The notes beneath the pieces were generated by a model. It was not told where the DNA came from. It did no database searches and saw only the letters and a list, made by a program, of their open reading frames with translations. Shown in pieces: positions 51,658 through 59,559 of a stretch of DNA of 64,000 bases. Each line of letters opens with the position of its first letter. The stretch's first letter is position 1. The translations under genes were made by a program, and so were the position numbers. Source of the stretch: Pelomonas sp. CA6 (GTDB taxonomy: Bacteria > Pseudomonadota > Gammaproteobacteria > Burkholderiales > Burkholderiaceae_C); assembly GCF_022549225.1 (NCBI RefSeq), contig NZ_JAKZFD010000003.1, positions 409,296 through 473,295 on the forward strand, given 5' to 3'.

Positions 51658-52263
51658 TCAGCGTTGCCGCATCCGTCGCCACAGCCGCGCGCCCAGCAGC
51701 AGCGCCAGCAGCGCGCCATAGACCGCGGGTTCGGCGAAGTTGTTCTTGCCGGCGCGCATCCAGATGAAGTGCATCAGCGCGACCAGCGCCACGGCGTAGA
51801 CGGCACGATGCAGCGCCTGCCAGCGTGGGCCGCCCAAGGCTTTGATCGCGCGGTTGAACGAGGTGGCCGCCAGCGGCAGAATCAGCAGCCAGGCCGTGAA
51901 GCCCATCAGGATGAAGGGCCTCTTGGCGATGTCGCGCGCGATCTCGGCGGGCTCCAGGCCCATGTCCAGCCAGCCGTAGGCCAGCAGGTGCAGGCAGGCA
52001 TAGGCGAAGCTGAACACGCCCAGCATGCGCCGGAAGCGCAGCAGCGCGGGCTGGCCGCTCCAATGGCGCAGCGGCGTGATGGCCAGCGTGAGCCAGAGCA
52101 GGCGCAGCGTCCAGTCGCCCAGCCCGCGGATCAGCGCCTCGGCCGGATTCGGGCCCAGGCTTTCGCTGGCCGCGGCCCACACCAGGTGCGCCAGCGGCGC
52201 CAGGCAGAGCAGGAACAGCAGCGGCTTGGCCGCGGGATGCAGCCAGATCGGGCGCTTCGCCAT
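51658..52263 (-). CDS. msrQ: Haem-binding membrane subunit MsrQ
   Basis: MsrQ passes electrons from the quinone pool to MsrP for repair of oxidised methionines in the periplasm. The 201-residue protein has about six membrane segments and the ferric-reductase-like core LRFRRMLGVFSFAYACLHLLAY, with a haem-ligand histidine in CLHLL. It also has GGPRWQALHRAVYAVALVALMHF with further histidines. It lies 8 bases downstream of msrP on the same strand and ends one base from the transglycosylase stop. Confidence 0.93.
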   Translation of the reverse strand: MAKRPIWLHPAAKPLLFLLCLAPLAHLVWAAASESLGPNPAEALIRGLGDWTLRLLWLTLAITPLRHWSGQPALLRFRRMLGVFSFAYACLHLLAYGWLDMGLEPAEIARDIAKRPFILMGFTAWLLILPLAATSFNRAIKALGGPRWQALHRAVYAVALVALMHFIWMRAGKNNFAEPAVYGALLALLLGARLWRRMRQR

Positions 52264-52271
52264 GGCCTGCG

Positions 52272-53261
52272 TCAGAAGAAGCGCTTCAGGTCCATGCCGG
52301 CATAGAGCTGGCCCACCTGGGCCTCATAGCCGTTGAACATCAGCGTGGGCCTCTTGCGCGCGAACAGCCCGTCCTCGCCGATGCGGCGCTCGCTGGCCTG
52401 GCTCCAGCGCGGATGGTCCACCCGCGGGTTCACGTTGGAATAGAAGCCGTACTCCTGCGCCGCCGCCTGCGTCCAGCTGCTGACCGGCTGCTTCTCGACG
52501 AAGCGGATGCGCACCAGCGACTTGGCCGACTTGAAACCGTACTTCCAGGGCACGACCAGGCGCAGCGGCGCGCCGTTCTGCTTGGGCAGCAGCTCGCCAT
52601 ACATGCCGAAGGCCAGCAGCGTCAGCGGGTGCATGGCTTCGTCGATGCGCAGGCCCTCGACATAGGGCCAGTCCAGCACACCGGAGCGCAGCCCCGGCAT
52701 CTGCGCCTTGTCGGCCAGCGTCGTGAACTCGACGAACTTGGCGCGGCTATTGGGCTCCACGCGCTTGATCAGCTCGGCCAGCGAATAGCCCACCCAGGGG
52801 ATCACCATGGACCAGCCCTCGACGCAGCGCAGCCGGTAGATGCGCTCCTCCATGGGGGCAAGCTTGAGCAGATCGTCCAGGCCCCAGCGGCCGGGCTTGG
52901 CCACCTCGCCGTCCACCATCACGCTCCAGGGGCGGGTCTTGAGCGTGTGCGCGTGCTGGGCCGGGTCGGCCTTGTCGGTGCCGAACTCGTAGAAGTTGTT
53001 GTAGCGGGTCGCGTCCTCGACCTTGGTCGGCTTGTCCATCGCGATCGCGCCGGGCACGGCGCTGCGCGCGCCGATGAGCCGGTTCGTCGCCGGCGCAGCG
53101 CCTTGCGCCTGGGCCTGCAAGCCGAGGCTGGAGAGGGTCGTGAGGGCGGTGCCGGCGCCCGCCAGCTTCAGGAGCTGGCGCCGCTGCGCATAGACCTGCG
53201 GCGGCGTGATCTCGGACGCGGGGAGGGTGAAGCCTTGACGGGCGAGGGAGGGCTTGGGCAT
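52272..53261 (-). CDS. msrP: Protein-methionine-sulfoxide reductase catalytic subunit MsrP
   Basis: This is a periplasmic molybdopterin enzyme that reduces methionine sulfoxide in envelope proteins. The 329-residue precursor has a Tat signal ([20 protein letters not shown], ending in QAQA). The sulfite-oxidase fold follows, with [15 protein letters not shown], the Mo-ligand cysteine in [18 protein letters not shown] and [18 protein letters not shown]. The ATG is at 53261. It forms a two-gene operon with msrQ. Confidence 0.96.
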   Translation of the reverse strand: MPKPSLARQGFTLPASEITPPQVYAQRRQLLKLAGAGTALTTLSSLGLQAQAQGAAPATNRLIGARSAVPGAIAMDKPTKVEDATRYNNFYEFGTDKADPAQHAHTLKTRPWSVMVDGEVAKPGRWGLDDLLKLAPMEERIYRLRCVEGWSMVIPWVGYSLAELIKRVEPNSRAKFVEFTTLADKAQMPGLRSGVLDWPYVEGLRIDEAMHPLTLLAFGMYGELLPKQNGAPLRLVVPWKYGFKSAKSLVRIRFVEKQPVSSWTQAAAQEYGFYSNVNPRVDHPRWSQASERRIGEDGLFARKRPTLMFNGYEAQVGQLYAGMDLKRFF

Positions 53262-53355
53262 GGCGGGACCTTTGCGGCGGGCTGACGATGGTCGTCAGTC
53301 GTACGACAGTTCCCGCACCTTACGCCAGAGCGCGGGCCCGCGCCTGAAGTCGGGC

Positions 53356-53391
53356 TTAAGGGCTGGATTAAGGGCTGGATTAAGGGCTGGA
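53356..53391. repeat. Three perfect 12-bp tandem repeats
   Basis: Three contiguous copies of ttaagggctgga lie in the 222-base gap between msrP and ccsB. The remainder of that gap is GC-rich and shows no gene. The array is AT-richer than its surroundings. It may be a slippage product or a short protein-binding array. Confidence 0.85.
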
Positions 53392-53483
53392 GGGCTTCGG
53401 CCCGCCCTGGGGCCGCCTTCTCCCGCATGGGCACCCGGTCCCGCCGAGCGGCCCGGCGTGGGGCCGGGCCTGCCCATCAACGC

Positions 53484-54836
53484 TTACAGCGTGCCGTAGG
53501 AATGCAGCCCCGACAGGAACATGTTGACGCCCAGGAAGGCGAAGGTGGTCACCAGCAGGCCGATCAGCGCCCACCAGGCCGACACCGCGCCGCGCAGCCC
53601 CTTGATCAGGCGCATGTGCAGCCAGGCGGCGTAGTTCAGCCAGACGATCAGCGCCCAGGTCTCCTTGGGGTCCCAGCTCCAGTAGCCGCCCCAGGCCTCG
53701 GCGGCCCAGAACGCGCCCAGGATGGTGGCGATCGTGAAGAAGGCAAAGCCCAGCGCGATGGCCTTGTACATCAGGTCGTCGAGCTGCTGCAGGGCCGGCA
53801 GGCGCGCGGTGAGCGGCTTGCGCAGCACCACGGCCGCGGCCAGGAAGACGGCCAGCGCGCCCATCTTGCGCGCCCAGCCGTCCAGCCCGGCGCGGGTGTC
53901 GGCCTCCAGCGTCAGCCCGAAGCGGAAGCCCAGCAGCACCAGCACCAGGGCCACCGGCACCGCGATCAGGCCGATCTGCAGCGCGCGCGGCGTCGCGGTC
54001 TTGAGCAGGTAGGCCAGCGCCACCATCGCGGCCAGCGCGAAGCCGCCGTAGCCGACGAAATTGGCCGGCACGTGGATCTTCATCCACCAGCTCTGCAGCG
54101 CCGGCACCAGCGGCTGGATCTCGTGGGCATCGCGCGCCACCGTGTACCAGAGCAGGAAGCCCACCGCGGCGCTCACCACCAGCATCACATAGGCGCCCAG
54201 CGCGCGCGTCGCGAAGCGCTGCTCGTAGTAGAGGTACATCAGCGTGGTCAGCCAGGCGAACAGCACGAAGACTTCGTAGAGGTTGCTGACCGGGATGTGG
54301 CCGATGTCCGGCGCGATCTGGTGGCTCTCGAACCAGCGCACCATGGTGCCGATCAGCGCCATGCCCACCGCGCCCCAGGCCAGCTTGCTGCCGATGACCT
54401 CGGCCGTGCTGTGGCCCTCGCGCTTGAACAGCCCCAGGGCGTAGAACAGCGTGCTCATGAAGGTCAGCACGCTCATCCACAGGATCGCGCTCTGGCTGGA
54501 GAGTACGTACTTGAGCCAGAACTGTTGTTCGCCGGCGGCCAGGTCGGCGCCGAAGGCATCGGTCTGGCGCAGGTAGAGCTGGATCGCGAGCAGACTGGCG
54601 GCGCCCACCACCAGACAGAGCACGCGCAGCGGCTTCCAGCCCCAGCCCAGCAGAATCAGCGCCGGCACGCTGCACACCAGGATGCCTTTCTCGTAGACGT
54701 CCATGGAGCGTCCATAGAGCGAGAACGCGAAGGCGGCGCCGCCGACGATCAGGGCGGCGAACAGCCAGTCGAACCAGTCACGCGAGGAGACGAGGCCTCG
54801 CTTGCCGATGACCAGGGTGGTGGTGGCGGTGTTCAT
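53484..54836 (-). CDS. ccsB: Cytochrome c biogenesis protein CcsA/CcsB (System II haem handling)
   Basis: This is a 450-residue polytopic membrane protein that, with ResB, exports haem and attaches it to apocytochromes c. The tryptophan-rich haem motif AAEAWGGYWSWDPKETWALI is complete, followed by WLNYAAWLHMRLIKG. External histidine regions SHQIAPDIGHIPVSNLYEVF and MKIHVPANFVGYGG are present. The ATG at 54836 overlaps the resB stop by 4 bases. The naming differs between groups (ccsA, ccsB, resC). Confidence 0.93.
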   Translation of the reverse strand: MNTATTTLVIGKRGLVSSRDWFDWLFAALIVGGAAFAFSLYGRSMDVYEKGILVCSVPALILLGWGWKPLRVLCLVVGAASLLAIQLYLRQTDAFGADLAAGEQQFWLKYVLSSQSAILWMSVLTFMSTLFYALGLFKREGHSTAEVIGSKLAWGAVGMALIGTMVRWFESHQIAPDIGHIPVSNLYEVFVLFAWLTTLMYLYYEQRFATRALGAYVMLVVSAAVGFLLWYTVARDAHEIQPLVPALQSWWMKIHVPANFVGYGGFALAAMVALAYLLKTATPRALQIGLIAVPVALVLVLLGFRFGLTLEADTRAGLDGWARKMGALAVFLAAAVVLRKPLTARLPALQQLDDLMYKAIALGFAFFTIATILGAFWAAEAWGGYWSWDPKETWALIVWLNYAAWLHMRLIKGLRGAVSAWWALIGLLVTTFAFLGVNMFLSGLHSYGTL

Positions 54837-56977
54837 GCGTCTTCCTTTGGTGCAGGAGGCTCTTCGGGCAGCAGCTCGCGTCTGAGGGCCTCGAATTCGG
54901 TCTGCAGGTCCGGCGATTCTCGCGTGCTCGACAGGGCCATGCGCAGGCGCGTCTGCTCCGGCTGGGCCGGCGTCGGCTCCAGCCAGATCCACAGGCGGCG
55001 GTCCTTCACGTACAGCATCGCCAAGACGCCGACGATCAGCAAGACCGCGCCGAGATAGACCATGAGCTGGCCCGGGGCGCGCGTGACCTGGAACACGCTG
55101 GCCTGGATTTGTTTGAAGTCGGCCAGCTGCAGCAGCACGGGGGCCGGGTAGAACATGCTGTCGGACAGCGACAGCACGGCCTGGGTCATGAAGGCCTGGG
55201 TCTTGGCGTCGGTGGCCGGTGCGCCCTGGCCGCTGCGCTCGCGCTCCAGCTTGTAGAGCTCGAACAGGCTGCCGTTGAGGATGCGCAGCAGCACCTCCGA
55301 GACACGGCTGCGCTCGGCCTCGGGCACGTCGCGCTCAATGAACTGCTGCAGCGCCGGCAGCCCGCCCGGGGGCAGCGGGGCGCCGCTCTCGGACTTGAGC
55401 CCTTCGGCGCCGGCGAACAGGGTCAGCGTGCGCAGGGCGGTGGCCTGCAACTGCGGCAGCATCTGAGGCTTGTCGGTGGGGGTCGCGGCCTGCGCATAGC
55501 GCAACGCGGCCTTGGCGCGCTGCTCGGGATCCAGCAGCGCGCTGCGCAGCGAAAGCCAGCCATCCATGCCGTCCTTCTCGTCCACCGGGATGCGCAGGTA
55601 GCGGAAGGCCTCGGCCGGCGTCTCGCGCATGCCCGCCAGCATCACGCGCTGGCCGTCCAGGTCCACCGGCAACATGTAGTTGTTGAACTCGCGCGCCTGA
55701 CCGGCGGCGTCGCGCAGCTTGTAGCTGAACGACGGCCCGATGTTGTGCAGCTGCTTGCTCTTGCTGTCGGAGGCGCTGCTGCCCAGGTGCTGCTGCACGC
55801 GGTCCACCAGGTCCACCTTGCGCACGTCGGTGGCGCTGCCGCCGTCCTGGCCCAGGTTCTCCACGTTGATCACGCGCAGACCGCTGAATTCCAGCGTCAG
55901 CTTCTGGTCGCCGCTGACCAGCTCCGTGCTGCCGCCGACCTGGCCGGCGATCTCGAAGGGCGTGCCGCCGGCCAGCGGGCGCGCGCGCAGGCTCAGCTGC
56001 GAGCCGCCGTCGTCGAAGCTGCTCTGGTACAGGGTCACGCCGCGGTGCGTGACCGGCTGGTTGACCTTCACCGTGGCGGCTCGCGTCTGGCCGGTGTCGT
56101 GGTCGCGGATCACGATCTCGCTGGCGAAGAGCTTGGGCATGCCGGTCGAGTAGTACTCGACGATGAATTTCTTCAGCTCCACGTCGAAGGGCAGGTCCTG
56201 CAGCACCACGCCGTTGGGCATGGACAGGATGGCGGTGCCGGCGCGCGCGCCCTCGGGCACCATCAGGTTGCCGCGGAAGCTGGGGTTGGACGCGGAGAGG
56301 CGATGCTCCGGCCGCACCTCGGACACCAGGCCGCCGCCCTGGTAGACCGCCTTGCCCTGCGCCCACATCAGCGCGCGCACGATCAGATCGCCGTCGAACA
56401 AGCCGCCCAGGCAGATCAGCACGATGGCCGAGTGCGCGGCCAGATAGCCAATCTTGTGCCCGGCCCCCTTGCGCGCGCCGATCATCACGCCATTGCTGCG
56501 CACCTGCGCGCGCGCCTTCCAGCCACGCGCGGCCAGCCAGGCCGAGATCTGTTGCAGGCTGGCCTCCGGGTTCATCGCCAGATGACCCAGCGCCTTGTGC
56601 TTGAAGGCCTGCAGCGATTGCTCGCGCACGGTCTCCTTGTAGGTCTTGAGGTCGCGCAGGATCTTGGGCGTGTGACGCGCCACGCACAGGCTGGTCGATA
56701 CGACCAGGAAGGCCAGGATCAGCAGGAACCACCAGGCGCTGTACACCGTGTACAGGTCAAAGCGGCCGAAGAGCTCGGACCAGAAGGGGCCGAACTGGTT
56801 GACGTAGTTGTTCAGCGGCTCGCGCTGCTTGACCACCGTACCGATCACCGAGGCGATGCAGATCACGGTCAGCAGCGCGATCGCGAAGCGCATCGACGCC
56901 AGCAACTCCATCGCGTCGGCAAGAAGGGGCCGGCGGCCTGGGGCAGGGGGGCGGGCGGAATCGGTGGCGACAGTCAT
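54833..56977 (-). CDS. resB: Cytochrome c biogenesis protein ResB
   Basis: This is the 714-residue partner of CcsA in System II cytochrome c assembly. N-terminal helices (ELLASMRFAIALLTVICIAS, WWFLLILAFLVVSTSLCVA) are followed by the conserved GHKIGYLAAHSAIVLICLGG. A large periplasmic domain with VNQPVTHRGVTLYQSSFDDGG follows, then a last helix, GQLMVYLGAVLLIVGVLAM. The ATG at 56977 was chosen; an in-frame TTG at 57025 would lie in the terminator of the upstream cytochrome gene. It overlaps ccsB. Confidence 0.92.
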   Translation of the reverse strand: MTVATDSARPPAPGRRPLLADAMELLASMRFAIALLTVICIASVIGTVVKQREPLNNYVNQFGPFWSELFGRFDLYTVYSAWWFLLILAFLVVSTSLCVARHTPKILRDLKTYKETVREQSLQAFKHKALGHLAMNPEASLQQISAWLAARGWKARAQVRSNGVMIGARKGAGHKIGYLAAHSAIVLICLGGLFDGDLIVRALMWAQGKAVYQGGGLVSEVRPEHRLSASNPSFRGNLMVPEGARAGTAILSMPNGVVLQDLPFDVELKKFIVEYYSTGMPKLFASEIVIRDHDTGQTRAATVKVNQPVTHRGVTLYQSSFDDGGSQLSLRARPLAGGTPFEIAGQVGGSTELVSGDQKLTLEFSGLRVINVENLGQDGGSATDVRKVDLVDRVQQHLGSSASDSKSKQLHNIGPSFSYKLRDAAGQAREFNNYMLPVDLDGQRVMLAGMRETPAEAFRYLRIPVDEKDGMDGWLSLRSALLDPEQRAKAALRYAQAATPTDKPQMLPQLQATALRTLTLFAGAEGLKSESGAPLPPGGLPALQQFIERDVPEAERSRVSEVLLRILNGSLFELYKLERERSGQGAPATDAKTQAFMTQAVLSLSDSMFYPAPVLLQLADFKQIQASVFQVTRAPGQLMVYLGAVLLIVGVLAMLYVKDRRLWIWLEPTPAQPEQTRLRMALSSTRESPDLQTEFEALRRELLPEEPPAPKEDA

Positions 56978-57024
56978 GGCGGGATTGTCGCGGCCCCGGG
57001 GCCGGGGCGGGGCGACAAATGACA

Positions 57025-57049
57025 AAGGCCGGTGTCAGGCACCGGCCTT
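57025..57049 (-). terminator. Hairpin terminator after the c4-type cytochrome gene
   Basis: A 10-bp perfect stem AAGGCCGGTG/CACCGGCCTT with a 5-base loop lies 48 bases after the cytochrome stop on the minus strand. It is followed by a weak T-rich tail, TTGTCATTTGTC. It may be partial termination, with readthrough into resB. Confidence 0.65.
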
Positions 57050-57096
57050 GGTTGAACTCTCAGGGCGCTCAGCGCGCAGCGCGCGCGCCGGGCGGG

Positions 57097-57720
57097 TCAG
57101 CGCAGGCCGGCGATGTAGTCGGCGACGGCCTTGATTTCGCGGTCGTTCATCTTCGCGGCGACGCCCAGCATCTGGACGTTGTTGCCGCGCGTGCCGGCGC
57201 GGAAGGCGTTCAGCTGGGCTTCGGTGTAATCCGAATGCTGGCCAGCCAGGCGCGGATACTGGGCCGGGATGCCGGCGCCATTGGGGCTGTGGCAGCCCGC
57301 GCAGGCCGGGATCGAGCGGTCGGCGATGCCACCGCGATAGATCTTCTCACCCAGCAGCACGGTGTCCTTGCTCTTCGCGGCACCGGCCTTGGCCTGCTTG
57401 CTGGCGTAGAACGCGGCCACGTTGCGCATGTCTTCGTCGCTCAGCGGCGCGGCCATGCCGGCCATGATGGGGTTGGCGCGCTTGCCGCTCTTGAACTCCT
57501 GCAGCTGCTTGACCAGGTAGTCGGCATGCTGGCCGGCGAGGATGGGGTTGGCCGGACTGCCACGGGTGCCGTCGGCGGCATGGCAGGCCGCACAGATCTG
57601 CGTGGCGGTGGCCTGGCCTTTGGCCAGGTCGGGCTTGGGCGGCGCCGAAGTTCCGGAGGCCAGCGCGGTGCCGGCAAGCATCAGACCCAACAACAGGGAA
57701 GCGGCAGTCTTCATGAGCAT
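57097..57720 (-). CDS. Dihaem cytochrome c4-type protein
   Basis: This is a 207-residue periplasmic electron carrier with two class I haem sites, CAACH and CAGCH. Each is followed by a distal methionine region (ANPIMAGMA and NVQMLGVAAKM). The signal peptide is AASLLLGLMLAGTALAS. The two-domain layout matches cytochrome c4, a donor to terminal oxidases. Two adjacent ATGs (57720 and 57714) are possible starts. It lies just upstream of resB-ccsB on the same strand, which encode its likely haem-attachment machinery. Confidence 0.92.
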   Translation of the reverse strand: MLMKTAASLLLGLMLAGTALASGTSAPPKPDLAKGQATATQICAACHAADGTRGSPANPILAGQHADYLVKQLQEFKSGKRANPIMAGMAAPLSDEDMRNVAAFYASKQAKAGAAKSKDTVLLGEKIYRGGIADRSIPACAGCHSPNGAGIPAQYPRLAGQHSDYTEAQLNAFRAGTRGNNVQMLGVAAKMNDREIKAVADYIAGLR

Positions 57721-57783
57721 GAGGGTTTCGGTAAGCGCAACCGAGCGATTTTACAATGCACAGCTGCACAGCCCGGAAGCGAC

Positions 57784-58533
57784 ATGACCCCAGTACACAA
57801 CAGTTCCGATCAAACCATGACGCCTCCGGGGGCGGATCCGGCCAAACAGGCCCTTGCATGGACGCACACCGCCCGCTTTCTGACCACGGCCAGCCAGCTG
57901 CACCAGCTGCCCCAGCCGCCTGAGCACAGGCTGCCGGAGATCGCCTTCGTCGGCCGCTCGAATGCGGGCAAGTCCACCGCGATCAACACGCTGGCACAGC
58001 AGAAGCGGCTGGCGTTTGCCTCGAAGACGCCGGGCCGGACGCAGCACATTAACCTGTTCTCGCTGGGGCCCAAGGACGCGCCGGACGCGCTGTTCGCCGA
58101 CCTGCCAGGCTATGGCTATGCCGCCGTCGCGCGCGACGCCAAGCTGCGCTGGCAGCGCGTCATGGCCGACTACCTCGCCCAGCGCGAGGCGCTGCGGGGC
58201 GTGGTCCTGATGGTCGACTCGAGGTTGGGTTTGACTGATCTGGATCAGCAGTTGCTTGAATTTGTCGCCGAGCGTGTGGCCGACGGCGAGGTCCGCCTGC
58301 TGGTGCTGTTGACCAAGGCCGACAAGCTCAACCGCAAGGAAGCCCAGGCCATGCTGGTCAAGGTGCAGGACCAGCTGGCGCCGATGGCGACCGAGGCGGC
58401 CGATATCGGCGTCACGCTGTTCTCCGCGCTCAGCAAGCAGGGGTTGTCCGACGTCGCCGAGCTGCTGCATGAATGGGCGCACGCCGAGGCCGGCGAGTCC
58501 GACGAGCCGGCCTCGGAGCCCGCGCAGGACTGA
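57784..58533 (+). CDS. engB: Ribosome biogenesis GTPase EngB/YsxC
   Basis: This is a 249-residue GTPase needed for 50S assembly. The G motifs are FVGRSNAGKSTAIN (G1), KTPGRTQHIN (G2), DLPGYGYA (G3) and LLTKADKLNRKE (G4). The ATG at 57784 has GGAAG just upstream; a second ATG 33 bases later would shorten a variable N-terminus. A short acidic C-terminal tail is present. It is divergent from the cytochrome gene. Confidence 0.95.
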   Translation: MTPVHNSSDQTMTPPGADPAKQALAWTHTARFLTTASQLHQLPQPPEHRLPEIAFVGRSNAGKSTAINTLAQQKRLAFASKTPGRTQHINLFSLGPKDAPDALFADLPGYGYAAVARDAKLRWQRVMADYLAQREALRGVVLMVDSRLGLTDLDQQLLEFVAERVADGEVRLLVLLTKADKLNRKEAQAMLVKVQDQLAPMATEAADIGVTLFSALSKQGLSDVAELLHEWAHAEAGESDEPASEPAQD

Positions 58534-58654
58534 GAACGCGGCGCGCCAGGCCGCGCAATTGTTGCCGTTTGTGTGTCTGTCGCCAGAATGACAAGGGCGG
58601 CGCGCGCCGGCGCCGGATACTCGAAGCCCCCGGGTTCGCGAGAAGGCTGGTGCG

Positions 58655-59536
58655 ATGGAGACCCTGACGCTGGAACTGCCGCACGGCGTTTCGCTGGCCT
58701 GCCGCGTCAGCGGGCCGCCGGACGCGCCGCGTGTGGTGCTGCTGCACGGCTTTCCCGAGGGCGCCTTCATCTGGGACGGCGTGATGCAGCGGCTGGGCCA
58801 GCGCTGGCGCTGCATCGCGCCGGATCTGCGTGGATACGGCGAATCCAGCCACCCGGAGGCGGTTGAGGCCTATCGTGCCAAGCACCTGGTCCAGGACATC
58901 GTCGCGCTGATCGCGGCGACCGGACCAGGGCCGCTGGCGGCCCTGGTGGCGCATGACTGGGGCGGGGCGGTGGCCTGGAACCTGGCGGCGCAACGGCCGG
59001 GCCTGCTGCAGCGCCTGGTCATCCTGAACTCGCCCCATCCCGGGACCTTTCTGCGCGAGCTGCAGCTCAACCCGGCGCAACGCGCGGCCAGCGCCTACAT
59101 GAACGAGTTGTGCCGCCCGGACGCCGAACAGCGTTTGATGGCGGACGACTTTGCGCGGATGTGGCGCTTCTTCACCCTGATGGGCGAGGCACCCTGGCTG
59201 GACGAGCCGCTGCGCGAGCGCTACCGCGCCCACTGGCGGCGCGGCCTGAACGGTGCGCTGAACTACTACCGCGCGTCGCCGATGCGCCCACCGCAGGCCG
59301 GCGATCCCGGCGCGATGGCCCTGGAGTTCGCGCCTGGCTTCGTCACCGTGTGCGTGCCCACCACGGTGCTGTGGGGCATGAAGGACGTGGCGCTGCCGCC
59401 GGCGCTGCTGGATGGGCTGGAGCGTTTCGTGCCCCGGCTCACCGTGCACCGTGTGGCGCAGGCCACGCATTGGATCGTGCACGAGCAGGAGGCCCTGGTC
59501 GCCGAGATGATCGGCCGCGCGCTCGCGGAGGCCTGA
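58655..59536 (+). CDS. Alpha/beta hydrolase, epoxide hydrolase-like
   Basis: This is a 293-residue alpha/beta hydrolase. LLHGFPEGAFIWD gives the oxyanion HGFP, VAHDWGGAVAW places an aspartate as nucleophile, and WGMKDVAL and ATHWIVHEQ provide the acid and histidine. An aspartate nucleophile with HDWGG is typical of epoxide hydrolases and related dehalogenases, not of serine esterases. The substrate is unknown. It starts at an ATG 121 bases after engB and is convergent with the patatin gene. Confidence 0.85.
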   Translation: METLTLELPHGVSLACRVSGPPDAPRVVLLHGFPEGAFIWDGVMQRLGQRWRCIAPDLRGYGESSHPEAVEAYRAKHLVQDIVALIAATGPGPLAALVAHDWGGAVAWNLAAQRPGLLQRLVILNSPHPGTFLRELQLNPAQRAASAYMNELCRPDAEQRLMADDFARMWRFFTLMGEAPWLDEPLRERYRAHWRRGLNGALNYYRASPMRPPQAGDPGAMALEFAPGFVTVCVPTTVLWGMKDVALPPALLDGLERFVPRLTVHRVAQATHWIVHEQEALVAEMIGRALAEA

Positions 59537-59559
59537 GCGACCGCCGCTTGCGAGAGCGC

